Origin: Antedon mediterranea
Taxonomy: Eukaryota > Echinodermata > Crinoidea > Comatulida > Antedonidae
Reading direction: 5' to 3'
DNA length: 64,000 bases
Assembly (NCBI RefSeq): GCF_964355755.1
Contig: NC_092678.1
Location: 14,296,922 to 14,360,921, forward strand
Positions 48,001 to 63,000 of this stretch are shown here, piece by piece. Within the stretch, counting starts at the first letter, position 1. Each line of letters starts with the position of its first letter. The translations under genes were made by a program, and so were the position numbers. The notes beneath the pieces were generated by a model. That model did not search any database. It worked only from the letters and a program-made list of their open reading frames with translations, and was not told the DNA's origin.

Positions 48001-51000
48001 AATTAAAAATGAAAGATATATTTAGGTTAACAAATTGAATATAATATGTTTCCTTTTTTCTTATCACTCTTGAAAAGTAATGTTATCTGTTATCTGCCAG
48101 AGTCACATGTTCTGACCCTTTCCTTCATTTGTTTAGCTCTGTTGATGAATACTCTGATACTTTTTTTCGTAAAATGCTACAAATAAGTGTGTATGTTTTT
48201 TACCCTGCCACTGTTTTAGTACAACACAATTTTGTGTACCCTGCCACTGTTTTGTATCCCTGCCACCGTTTTTGTATCCCTGCAATCTTATTTTTTCCCA
48301 GAAACTTTGTATACAACACAAGTTTTTGTATCCTAGACCACTGTTTTGTACCCTGACACCGTTTTTGTTCCCTGCTACTGTTTTTGTACCCTGCCACCGT
48401 TTTTGTACCCTGCTACTGTTTTTGTACCATGCCCCAGTTTTTGTACCCAGCTGCCATCGTGTTTGTACCCTGCCACTGTTTTTGTACCCTGCCACTGTTT
48501 TTATACCCTGCCACCGTTTTTGTACCCTGCGACTGTTTTTGTACCCTGCCACCGTTTTTGTATCCTGCCACCGTTTTTGTATCCCTGCCACCGTTTTTGT
48601 ACCACTGTCATCGTCTTTTTTTTTCAGACACTTTGTATACAACACAAGTTTTTGTAACATAGACCACTGCTTGTCATACCCTGTCTCTGTTTTTGTACCC
48701 TGATACCGTTTTTGTACCATGTCACCGTTTTTGTACCCTGCCACTATTTTTGTACCTTGCCACTGTTTTTGTACCCATCTGCCATCGTTTTTGTACCCTG
48801 CCACCGTTTTTGTACCCAGCTGCCATCGATTTTGTACTGCCACCGTTTTTGTACCCTGCCACTTTTTTTGTACCCTGCCACCGTTTTTGTACCCTGCCAC
48901 TGTTTTTGTACCAAGCTGCTATCGTTTTTATACCCTGCCACCGTTTTTGTACCCTCCACTGTTTTTGTACCCTGCTCATTTTTTGTACCCAACTGCCATC
49001 AATGTTGTACCCTGCCACTGTTTTTGTACCCTGCCACTTTTTTTGTACCCTGCCACTGTTTTTGTACCGAGCTGCTATCGTTTTTATACCCTGCCATCGT
49101 TTTTGTACCCTGCCACCGTTTTTATACCCTGCCACCGTTTTTGTACCCTCCACTGTTTTTGTACCCTGCTCATTTTTTGTACCCAACTGCCATCAATGTT
49201 GTACCCTGCCACTGTTTTTGTACCCTGCCACTTTTTTTGTACCCAGCTGCCATCGTTTTTGTACTCTGCCACTGTTTGTACCCTTCCACCAGGGCCTTCC
49301 AGCCTTTTAAACACTGCCTGACATACAAAGATATTTTAAGTCATTTTCTGAAAGATATACTTTCCCATTAAATTAAATAAATGGAATATCACAACCACTA
49401 AGTATTTATTCCTGTATAAGGTCAGCAATCAGATTTCCCGCGAACTATTGTATAAAATTAGTGACGCTGTTTTTGTACACTGCCACCGTTTTTGTACCCT
49501 GCCACCGTTTTTGTACCCAGCTGCCATCGTTTTTGTACTCTGCCATCGTTTTTGTACCCTGCCACCGTTTTTGTACCCTGCCACCGTTTTTGTACCCTCC
49601 ACTGTTTTTGTACCCTGCTCATTTTTTTGTACCCAACTGCCATCGATGTTGTACCCTGCCACTGTTTTTGTACCCTGCCACTGTTTTTGTACCCTGCCAC
49701 TTTTTTTGTACCCAGCTGCCATCGTTTTTGTACCCTGCCACCGTTTTTGTACCATGCCACCGTTTTTGTACCCTGCCACCGTTTTTGTACCCTTCCACTA
49801 TTTTTGTACCCTGCCACTGTTTTTGTACCCATCTGCCATCGTTTTTGTACCCTGCCACCGTTTTTGTACGCTGCCACTGTTTTTGTACCCTGTTACTGTT
49901 TTTGTACCCAGCTGCCATCTATTTTGTACCCTGTCACCGTTTTTGTACCCTGCCACTGTTTTTGTACCCTGCCACTGTTTTTGTACCCTGCTACTGTTTT
50001 TGTACCCTGCTACTGTTGTTGTACCCTGCTACTGTTTTTGTACCCTGCTACGGTTTTTGTACCCAGCTGCCATCGATTTTGTACCCTGCCACCGTTTTTG
50101 TACCCTGTCGCTGTTTGTGTACCCTGCCACTGTTTTTATACCCTGCCACCGTTTTTGTACCCAGTCAATGTTTTTGTACAAAACAATTTTTTTTTACAAG
50201 TGTTGTACCCAGAAACGTTTTATAACAATTTTATACAATGCAAAATAGAACAAAATACGTGATAATTGCAAATAAATATAATTTCATTTTCAATTTAATT
50301 TTATTTCCTCAATATAATAACATACATACAGGATAATAAATGCAATGAAGTAATCATGTGGGGAGAGAGTCATAATAAGTCAGTCAGTAAGTTTGACCCA
50401 CCACGAAATATAACATTAAATACGAATACGAAAAAAATATATATATATATACATAAACTAATAATAAATAAAAGAAAACAAAGCTACAATTTATGCATAT
50501 TCTCTGTTATACTCATTACTTACTAAATGTTTACTGTTAACATAATATTGTTCTCATCCTTTAACATTAATATTAATATTTTTGTTCTTTAATGTTTACA
50601 AAACTTTTATTTCCAGCAGATTATCCTTTTTTTGCACTATAACTTCTTAAATTTTCATTTAACTGTTTTACTTTCTTCTCTTATGTGGATTCATTCCACT
50701 TTTTTTTAACTTATTTTCTTTAAAAAATCTATTTCCATATATCATTTTGTTTATACATACATTATCATTTAACCACATTGATTACATAGTTTCCTCTTTT
50801 TATACATATTATCTATTACACATTTTCATTAACAAAGCTTATTTTTTCTTACATAGTTGTTTTTTTTCATCTACATGCATATTTATTTCATACAATTATA
50901 ATACGTTTATGTTTACTAAATCCATCCCATGGGTTTGTCCCATTTTATTTTTCTTTGGATTTATCTATGCAAACATATTTTCATTTAAACAATGCATATT

Positions 51001-54000
51001 CTCTGTTATACTAATTACTTACTAACTTTTTACTTTTAACATTATATTTTCCTCATCCTTTAACATTGATTTGTTTGATCTTTAAATGTTTACAAAATTT
51101 ATTTCCAATAGATTATCCTTTTTTGCATCTACAGTATAACCCATCAAAGTTTCATTTAACTTTTTTTTTCTTATGTGGGTTCATTCAATTTTTAATTATT
51201 CATGATCTAACGTTATTACATAAGAAATTACTTCTGGTGCAGTCCATGGAAAGCATTTCTTCCACCTAATCTTCTCCTCCGATGACAACTTTAAAGGAGT
51301 AGGCCTACTCCGTCCGGTCCGAAACGCCTTGCCATAATCTATTGTTACAGGTATAAATTAATTTTACCATCAATCATGAAGCACGTACCACGTTATTACC
51401 TGTAAGAGAAAAGACAATTGGGAAAATGAGAAAATAATTGTAAAATAATCACTGAATTGTGTATGGTATAATTGAATTTAATGTATGATAATGAAAAATT
51501 AGTGGCTTAATTTAAAAAAAATTACGCATAGGCCTATATTACAGATTCTTATTATTGATATCATTATGGACATAATCCTGAGTTGTGGAAATTAGGATAT
51601 TTTATACGAATATATATTAGGCCTACTGATATACTGTAAATAAGACCTCTTTAGTCCTACTTCACACGTTTACGTAGATCTATCTGATAAGAATTTGTTA
51701 ATTATTTTATTTTTATCGGCACGTTGATTTCTACCTACCATGTAAACGCATGCAGCAAGTCAGATTTTCCTCCACAATGAATCTTCCGAGAAAGATCTTT
51801 TATTTATTTTCGATGCGCTTCCATTCAATTTTAAAATCGCTTTGATTCCTGCCGCCTCAATCCATCAAGAGGAATGGCGGGGGATATTTGAACTCTGTGG
51901 TATATCTGGCTTAGGCCTAACCCTTTTGCGATTAATTCTTTCTAATAGTTCTGTTGTAGGCTACATTTTCTTCCACGGGCTCGTCGTTTATATTATCAAG
52001 TAGACGGTCATTGATGACCGAGTCTACGCATTTATCTCGTATAAAATCGCGTAGAGTTATCAAATTTAAATTGTGTTTATTTGTATCAATTATGTATGTT
52101 TGTTGCTGCTGTACATTGTCTACAAGATGTCCACCAGCCAAAAACAGGTAAATAAAACATGAAACACTAATATGCTTTCGTGATACATTTATAGCACTGT
52201 TCGGAAGTACTCATGATTGACTATCAATCCATTTTGTTCCCAAAAATGTGAAAGATATATACTTTCCCATTAAATTTAATAAATTGAATATCACACGGCC
52301 ATCCCAATTCCCTAACAAAACTATTGTTCATGTTTAAAAGTATTTATTTAATGTGTCTGTAGTTCTAGTTAAATTGCTTTGCATAAAGCAGCATTGAGAA
52401 ATATTTAGATTATTATTATAAACAACCACTAAAGTATTTATTCCTGTACAAGGTCAGAAATCAAATTTCCCGCAAACTATTTTATAAAATCAGTGACCTA
52501 TCTAATAGTAAATTGATTGGTTAATACCCAGTCAGTGAGGACCTGATTGACAAGCAGTGCCTGTTTGCTATTGGTCATTGGTAAGAGGAAGTTGAAAATG
52601 GACAGCAAGTTATTCTTAACACTTGCAGTCTTAAATAAACACGCTGGCATTTTTATTACACCACAGAGTATTATTCCTGTCAACTTATACCACAATTGAC
52701 ATGTTGAGGGGATAGGTCATCCACTGATTCAGTGGATGCCAAACGTAACGCTAAAGTAGCCTGGTCCGTGTAATGCAGATAGACAAATAGAGTGAGTTGC
52801 TGAGTGGTTAAGACAGTGGAACCGTAGCCATAACGTAAGGGTTCGAGGCTCACTCGCTCCATAGTTCTGGTGGTAGAGAATTGAGTCTTCTGGGATAAGG
52901 ACGATAAACCGTAGGTCCAGTGTACACATCTAGCTCATGTGCATTTTAAAGGAAGTAGTGCATATTATTTTTATAAGAGTAGGTGGTTACCCCGTTGTAC
53001 TACATTCCTAAGCAGCCACAAACTAACTAACGAGGACCCTTCCTTCAATAGAACTGGATAGGCCACCCTCATTAATTATGGTGATAAATAAAAATAAATA
53101 AAATCCGAACAAAAGAGATGGTAAATGTTATATTTACCATCTAAGATACCAACAGAAAAGTTTAGGTTTAGTTCTACGAATTGATCATATATTTTATCAA
53201 TAGATATCCATGCATGCATAAAAGTAGTTGAAGATGTATTGTCCCCCTGACAAATAATTGTTTTACATTCATTCATTTGTTGAATATGTAATTTTAATGT
53301 CATGTAATAGTTATTAACTTTGACCAGAATTTGGATCAAAACAAAAAATATTTACCTAAGAAAACTGTAATGTAAAGCAGAACATTGTAAACTTGTCTGC
53401 CAGACAATGAATAAAAGTGAAATCATTATTTTCTTTGGTTTTTTTTCTTATGTAATAGTTTTATTAAAACTGCAAACTCATCTATTCATAGTCTGAATTT
53501 ATAGCTCTTTAATTTTCATGATTTTGGGGGCAATACATCTTTAATTAATAATATTAATTATTATTATATGGTAGCCAATCACCAAAAATGGTTGTTGCCC
53601 ATAACGGCCATACATCATTGTACAACCTTGAATCTTTCAACCACCCGATTCCTTCCACTGGAATATCTAGCTGTGTGTCAGACAATTTTAATTTAATATG
53701 AAACTGCTGTTCTAATTAAATTTGGTATCATATGTTACTTTTACTGTTGTTATCAATTATTAAAAAGTAGCTGTTTGGTCTGGATGTAATGTGGTTTTCT
53801 CACACTATAAGCAGCAAATTTTATCTGATGTTTTTGATATTATGATGATATATTTTCTGTTTTAAATATCGCTAACAATCTAGCTGAAACCACTTTTCAA
53901 TTATTAGTTGTATCATCATCCTCACCATCTCCCTTTCTAATACATCTCTTATCACCATTGTTGATCATCTTTTGAACCACTTTCCGATTTGCTGGAACCA

Positions 54001-57000
54001 TTTTAATCAACTGAGCCAATGTAAGATGCAATGCCTCGCGAGCTTATGAATACGTTGTAATAAGCCAGCTTTACTCCAATTCTGGTTTTGTAGTTGTTCA
54101 AAAGTCTCCTATATTTGGCAAACTCGTCCGCAAATTCAGTTCAACATTACCGGTTCCCATTTCCATATAAATGCATGTTTTCAGTTGTTTATTACACAAC
54201 AGTATTTCATTTCATTATTTTTTCTGTCTATTTCAATATATACATAACAAATGGTCAACCTAAGTGAACTTAATCACTGTAGCGAAGCCGGTTGACCCAA
54301 CTCTAAAGTTATTTATAAGACTCATTATATATATCTACAACAGACTGGTTACGACAAGCAAATACAGCTGGACACCTCTAGCGTTCGTGGTATGGAGATC
54401 AAATATCTTAATGGGAAACGAAATAATATACAAATATATTTGTTGAATTATCCGCATCGTTTGTTTAATTAAATTGTTTATTGTATGGATAATACGTGTG
54501 ATTTATACTGCACTTGGGAGAAAGTTGTCTTACGTATGTTTTCATTAGTATGTAATAATATATCTTCATAAAGGCGGTTTACGATATAGCAACTACACGG
54601 AGAGGTATCTTTCATCGTGTTTAGTTCAAGTGTATAGTTAGGTTGACGTTCAGAACTATAAGTGTGACAGAAAGCATTGTTTACGTTAACCTGTATAGCA
54701 TAAACTACACGATTATGATTTCTTTTATGATTCTGTAAAATTACAAAATAAGAGACAATTGATATAATTCGGACTACGTTCACAGGATATGGACAAGAAA
54801 AACGTTTTATTTACATTTCTTAGTGTGTAATTGTTTATCATTATCTAACTATAATTATTTGCTGCAATACACTGTATATATAAACCACATGATTATAATT
54901 TCTCTACAGAACGGAAACACCCCGCTGCATGAATACATGCGTTCAAATGGACCTAAATTAGAAGTAGTAAACTATCTCACGAAGCAAGGTGCATTAGTAG
55001 CAGCACTAAATAAGGTAATTATGTCTAGAAATAATTTATATGATTACACCTATAACGTACTTATGATCTGAGCCGCAAACCTATCGTATCCACTTTATTT
55101 TATATCATATTACAATTGATTGAGTTAGCCTATTTAGAATTACTTGCTGCAATACTTATTTAGTAGTAATTAAACAAGATCCTACTATTATTGTTAGATT
55201 GATATTTTTTGCAATGAAATTATTAATTGAACTATGTTTTATGTAGACATAGTATTATATTGTTGAATTTAGAATCATGACAGAAAGCAATGTTGACATA
55301 AATCTGTATGTATAAACTACACGATTATGATTTATTTTATCAGTAACATTGCAAAATAAGGGAATGCACAGATAATATTGATATAATTCATTCTACGTTC
55401 ACAGCAAAACCTTTTATTTCAATTTCTTTGAGTAATATTTATCATTACCTAACTATAATCATTTGCTGCAATACACTGTATATGTATAAACTTCATGATT
55501 ATAATTTCTCTACAGAACGGAAACACTCCATTGCATGAATACATGCGTTCAAATAAACCTACCTTAGAAGTATTAGACTATCTCACGAAGCAAGGTGCAT
55601 CCGTAACAGCACTAAATAAGGTAATATGGGCTAGAGATAATGTATATGATTACACCTATAACGTACGTATGATCTACACCACAAATATATTTTTGCATCA
55701 TTTTTAGTCGCGTGGACGCAACTCTATGCCGGTCGGTCGGTCGGTCTGTCTGTCTGTCTGTCTGTCCGGTATCACTATGCGTTTTATCGCTTTTCTGTAC
55801 TTTTTGAACTGTTTTGATGTAAAGAAAAGATTTAACGTATATTACTTTTTGAAAGTTCATTTTTTTCTGAGAGCACGCGACTTATGGCTGTTGGCCTTGT
55901 TTACCTTTAAACGTAGGAAGGTATTGTACTGTATGTTAATTATTATTAATTCTCTTGGTATAAATAATACATTTTAGCGACTTTCGATTTAATTTGATTT
56001 AAGAATATTTATTTTTTTTGAATATATATGCTCTACATACACATCTAATTGGTAGATATGTTGAACCTACGTTAGGAATAGTGACTTATCTCATTAATTT
56101 AATTTGTTATTGTATAATATGATTATATATATAATATTGTATATATATTACCTATGAGGTAATAGGGATAGATATAATTTATATACTAGATAAAAAAAAT
56201 AAGATGGAAATAACACAGATCGAATAAAATATATTGACTTTACTTATTGTTAGATATCATCTTTTTAAAGGACAATCACCTCTCTTTAGCGACCACTACC
56301 CCTTTAATTAAATTAGTGACCACCACTTTTAATGAACCACCACCTCTTGTAAGCGTCCATCTCTTTTAAAGGATCACCACACGTAAGAAAGGTGGTTGCT
56401 TATGATATATGTGTTACATAATAGTTTAAAGGACATTGGAAACCATAATCAATTCAAATATACACTTAATAAACACATCTTCTGCATTGCAACTTATGAT
56501 TTAATTAGGATTTGCTTGTTAATTAAGATTGTTGGTGTATGTTGTTTTTTTTTATATCGGGAGTCCTTATGGAAACAAGCTCTAGAGCTTATATAGTTGT
56601 CATCTTGCTCTCATCCTGTCATTTTATTATATGTATTTGTAATACAGTATTGATGAATGAGCAACAAATATTAAACAAACAAACGTTCTGCCATTCCTTA
56701 TAATTGTATGAGTAAAAAGTATGAGTATTCCTGTATCTGAAGTGTTTGTGAACACAATATGTCTTATAATATTCATATTGCATCAGCCACAAAACAACAA
56801 CAATCAATCAAGGTATCAGTTGTGTCTAACAATAAGAATAAGAATCCTTATATTTGATGTTTTATGATTTATTCACAGAATGGATACACACCGATAGATA
56901 TTTATCTGGAGCGTGATGAGGTTAAATTAGAGATATTGTACTGTCTGATAACCAATGGAGAATCACCAACATTACCAAAAGAGGTAATTTGACAACAATT

Positions 57001-60000
57001 TTAAATTGCAATAGTATGGCATACTGGTAATAGTACAGTATGCTTAATGATAATTATTATGTTTTGCTTTGTTTTTTACCTTGAAACTTAAGAAGGTATT
57101 GTACTATATTATGTTAATTATTATTAACATGATGGAACTTCTCTTGGTATAAATAATACATTTTAGCGACTTTCGATTAATTTGATTTAAAAATATCTAT
57201 TTATTAAAAATATAATATTTTAAATTTTTTTTAGGATGGAAGCAATGCTCTACATATACATCTAAGTGGTAGATATGTTAAACCTACGTTAGGAATAGTG
57301 ACTAATCTCATTAAACTTGGTGTATCTCAAACATTACAGAATAAGGTAAAGTACATAAGAGTGGTTATTATATTCCCGTGATCTAACATTGTGTAATTAT
57401 CGTGTGGGACACAAACACACCTCAGATCACGAGTGTGGTGTTGTTCATAACTCTATACCTGCACAAGAGTGGTTACAGCAAGCAAATACAGTTGGACACC
57501 ACTAACGTTCGTGGTACCGAGATTAAATCTCTAAATAGGAAAAGAAAATATATATTTTTGTAATTATCCGCATCCTTTGTTTAATTTAATTTGTTATTGT
57601 ATAAAATAAGTACGTGTGATTTGTAATGAACTTGAGAGAAAAGTCTTCAATATTATGTAATAATATATCTTCATATCACATAGCATGAGGTAATATGGAT
57701 AGAGATAATTTATATGCTAGGTAAAAAAAAATAAATAAGATGGAAATAACACAGATCAATTAAAATATATTGACTTTACTTCTTGATAGATATCATCTTT
57801 GTAAAGGACCATCACCTCTCTTAATGGGCCACTACCCTTTAATTAATTTAGTGACCACCACTTTTAAAGAACCCCAACCTCTCTTGTAAGCGTCCATTAC
57901 ATTTAAAGGATCACCACACGTAAGAATGGTGGTTGCTTACGATATATGTGTCACATAATAGTTTAAAGGACATTAGAAACCATAATCAATTCAAATATAC
58001 ACTTAAACACATCTTCTGCATTGCAACTTATGATTTAATTAGGATTTGCTTGTTAATTATAGATTGTTGGTGTATGTTGTTTTTTTATGTCGGGAGTCCT
58101 TATGGAAACAAGCTCTAGAGCTTATAGAGTTATCATCTTGCTCTCATCCTGTCATTTTATTATATGTATTTGTAATACTGTATTTATGAATGAGCAACAA
58201 ATATAAAACAAACAAACGTTCTGCCATTCCTTATAATTGTATGAGTAAAAAAGCATGAGTATTCCTGTATCTGAAGTGTTTGTAAACACAATATTTCTTA
58301 TAATATTCATATTGCATCAGCCACAAACAACAACAATCAATTATGTTATCAGTTGTGTCTAACAATAAGAATAAGAATCCTTATATTTTATGTTTATGAT
58401 TTATTCACAGAATGGATACACACCGATAAATATTTATCTGGAGCGTGATGATGTTAAATTAGAGATATTGTACTGTCTGATAACCAATGGTGAATCACCA
58501 GCATTACCAAAAGAGGTAATTTGACAAAAATGTTAAATTGCAATAGTATGGCATACTGGTAATAGTACAGTATGCTTAATGATAATTATTATGTTTTGCT
58601 TTGTTTTTTACCTTGAAACTTAAGAAGGTATTGTACTATATGTTAGTTATTATTAACATGATGCAACTTCTCTTGGTATAAATAATACATTTTAGCGACT
58701 TTAAAAATATTTATTTATTAAAAATATAACATTTTTTTTATTTTTTTAGGAAGGAAGCAATGCTCTACATATACATCTAAGTGGTAGATATGTTAAACCT
58801 ACGTTAGAAATAGTAACTAATCTCATTAAACTTGGTGTATCTCCAACATTACAGAATAAGGTAAAGTACATAAGAGTAAGCATATATTCACGTGATCTAA
58901 CATTGTGTAATTATGGGATGGGACTCAAACACACCTCAGATCACGAGTATGGTGTTGTTCATAACTCAGCTCTATACCTGAACAAGTGTGGTTACAGCAA
59001 TCAAATACAGTTGGACACCACTAACGTTCGTGGTACCGAAATTAAATCTCTAAATAGGAAATGAAAATATATATTTTTTTTAATTATCCGCATCCTTTGT
59101 TTAATTTAAATTGTTATTGTATAAAATAAGTACGTGTGATTTATAATGAACTTGAGAGAAAAGTGCCTTACGTACGTCTTCAATATTATGTAATAATAAT
59201 ATATCTTCATATCACATAGCATGAGGTAATAGGGATAGAGATAATTTATATACTAGATAAAAAAATAAATAAGATGGAAATAACACAGATCAATTAAAAT
59301 ATATATTAATTAATTTAGTGACCACCACTTTTAAAGAACTACCACCTATTGTAAGCGTCCATCTCTTTTAAAGGATCACCACACGTATGAAAGGTGGTTG
59401 CTTACGATATATATTATGTGACACATATTGTGTCACATAATAGTTTAAAGGACATTGGAAACCATAATCAATTCAAGTATACACTTAAACATATCTTCTG
59501 CATTGCAACTTATGATTTAATTAGGATTTGCTTGTTAATTAAGATTGTTGGTGTATGTTGTTTTTTTATGTCGGGAGTCCTTATGGAAACAAGCTCTACA
59601 GCTTATAGAGTTATCATCTTGCTCTCATCCTGTCATTTTATTATATGTATTTGTAATACAGTATTGATGAATGAGCAACAGATATAAAACAAACAAACGT
59701 TTTGCCATTCCTTATAATTGTATAAGTAAAAAGTATGAGTGTTCCTGTATCTGAAGTGTTTTGTAAACACAAAATGTCTTATAATATTCATATTGCATCA
59801 GCCGCAAAACAACAACAGTCAATTATGTTATCAGTTGTGTCTAACAATAAGAATAAGAATCATTATATTTGATGTTTTATGATTTATTCACAGTATGGAT
59901 ACACACCGATAAATATTTATCTGGAGCGTGATGATGTTAAATTAGAGATATTGTACTGTCTGATAACCAATGGTGAATCACCAGCATTACCAAAAGAGGT

Positions 60001-63000
60001 AATTTGACAACAATTTTAAATTGCAATAGTATGGCATACTGGTAATAGTATGCTTAAAATAATGATAATTATTATTTTTGCTTCGTTTTTTTACCTTCAA
60101 ACTTAAGAAGGTATTGTACTATATGTTAATTATTAAAAACATGAGGCAACTTCTCTTGGTATAAATAATACATTTTAGCGACTTTCGATTAATTTGATTT
60201 AAAAATATTTATTTATTAAAAATATAACATTTTTTTTTTTTTAGGAAGGAAGCAATGCTCTACATATACATCTAAGTGGTAGATATGTTAAACCTACGTT
60301 AGGAATAGTGACTAATCTCATTAAACTTGGTGTATCTCCAACATTACAGAATAAGGTAAAGTACATAAGAGTGGGCATATATTCCCGTGATCTAACATTA
60401 TGTAATTATCAGGTGGCACTCAAACACACCTCAGATCACGAATGTGATGTTGTTCATAACTCTATACCTGCACAAGAGTGGTTACAGCAACCAAATACAG
60501 TTGGACAACACTAGCGTTCGTGGTACCGAGATTAAATCTATAAATAGGAAATGAAAATATATAAATTTGTAATTATCCGCATCCTTTGCTTAATTTAATT
60601 TTGTATTTTATAAAAAAAGTACGTATGATTTATAATGAACTTGAGAGAAAAGTGGCCTACGTAAGTAAAGTCGAAACATAAGCTAATGCTAATGGCCTTG
60701 GTACCCATCTCCATTTCCTTAGCGTTTGGGCCAGGCTCCACTAAGTGTGTATGTGTGCGTGGGTACGGACGCCACTCCTCCCGCACACACGAGTCTGATT
60801 TACCTTCCCAGTACTTTTAACATACCGGTACCAATTTCTATCACCTGGGTGGGGAGGAACAATGTGGATAGAGAATCTTGCTCAAGGACTCAACACCGCA
60901 GTGGCCGGGCCGGGCTTGAACCGGCAACCTCTTGATTGCAAGTCCAATGCTCTAACCACTGCGCCACACAGTGCTCCACTAAGTGCTGCCTTACATACGT
61001 CTTCATTATTATGTAATATTACATCTTCATATCACATAGCATAAGGTAATAGGGATAGAGATAATTTATTGATTGAATTATCAATTTAACTATGTTTTAT
61101 GTGGACATGTCATTATAAAAATTATGGTTGAATTTAGAATGATGACTGGAAGCAATGTTCACATTAATCTTAATGTATAAACTACACAATTATGATTTCT
61201 TTTGTCAGTAAATTTGCAAAATTAGTGAATCCACAGACAATTGATATAATTAGGTCTACGTTCAGAGTATACGCACCAGCAAAACCTTTTATTTTAATTT
61301 AGTTGTGTATCATTTATCATTGCATAACTAAAGTGATTTTCTGCAATAACCTGTATGTATAATGTCTTTATTGGATGGAAACACCCCGCTGCATGAATAC
61401 ATGCGTTCAAATAAATCTACCTTAGAAGTAGTAAACTATCTCAGGAAACAAGGTGCTTACAGCACTAAATAAGGCAATATAGGGTTACAGATAAGTTATT
61501 ATAATCACACCTATAACGTACGTATGATCTGCACCGCAACAATATCTTATCCACATATTTTATATCATGTTACAATTGATTAAGTTATTTAGAATTACTT
61601 GCTGCAATAGTTATTTAGTAGATACTAAACGAGATATTACAGTTATTGTGAGATTGGTATATTGACTATATTTTATGTGGACATGTCATTATAAAAGAGC
61701 TGAATTTAGAATCATGACACAAAGCAATGTTTACGTTAACTATTAATTATGATTTCTGTTATGATTCTGTAAAATTACAATATAAGAAACAATTGATATA
61801 ATTCGGTCTACGTTCACAGGATATGCACTAGAAAAACGTTTTATTTCAATTTCTTTTTGTATTTTGTTTATCATTATCTAACTATAAATATTTGCCACAA
61901 TACACTGTTTGTATAAACTTCATGATTATAATTTCTTGAAAGGACGGAAACACTCCGCTGCACGAATGCATGCGTTCAAATGAACCTATCTTAGAAGTAG
62001 TAGACTATCTCACGAAGCAAGGTGCATCCGTAACAGCACTAAATAAGGTAAAATATGGCTACAGATAAGTTATATGATTACACCTAACGTCGGTGAAATT
62101 ATGTTTATTTATCTATTTTTTACCTTATTTAACAATGTAATGTTTTGGTGTAATGTCACTTCCAACAATGGCATCAAAATAATCAATAAGGATACGAATG
62201 AAATTAGGACTGGAAGAACACGCCGCGGAATGTTCAAACGTTTCTATTCCAGTACGAATACTACTTTCAATTACAACCTAACTATCTCATATTGCATCTT
62301 GCATAACACTCAACATCTCCTTACCACAATACTAATTTTCGAATAGATTCCAATATATTGATGGTGTGTGCTACTGATATTTTGTACGCTTAATAATAAA
62401 CTTCTTCATAATAATTGTTTTCTCTATAGGACAGAAACACCCCGCTGCATGGATACATGCGTTCAAATAAACCTACCTTAGAAGTAGTAAACTATCTCAC
62501 AATGAAGGGTGCATCAATAACAGCACTAAATAAGGTAATATAAGTTTAAAAATAATTTATATGATTACACCTATAACGTACGTATGATCTGCGCCGCAAC
62601 AATATCTTATCCACTTATTTCATATCATATTACAATTGATTGAGTTATTTAGAATTACTTGCTGCAATAATTATTTAGTAGAAATTAAAGAAGATCCTAC
62701 AGTTATTGTGAGATTGGTATATTGACTATGTTTTATGTGGACATATCATTATAAAAGAGCTGAATTTAGAATCATGACAGAAAGCAGTGTTCACATTAAT
62801 CTGTATGTATAAACTACATGATTATGATTTCTTTTATGATTCTGTAAAATTAATATAAGAGACAATTGATAATTCGGTCTACGTTCACAGGATATGCACA
62901 AGAAAATTTTTTTATTTAAATTTCTTTGTGTGTATTGTTTATCATTTTCTAACTATAATTATTTGCTGCAATACACTGTTTGTATAAACTTCATGATTAT

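Noticed and set aside
48129-50262. Overlapping ORFs of up to 266 codons on both strands
   Set aside because: They translate a stop-free 19-bp minisatellite; every frame is open and the peptides are periodic.
60895-60975. tRNA gene on the minus strand
   Set aside because: Attached to a SINE body and present only in one of three duplicated blocks.
62074-62346. 90-codon ORF in an ankyrin intron
   Set aside because: The duplicated intron at ~63150-63420 has the same DNA but frame-breaking differences.
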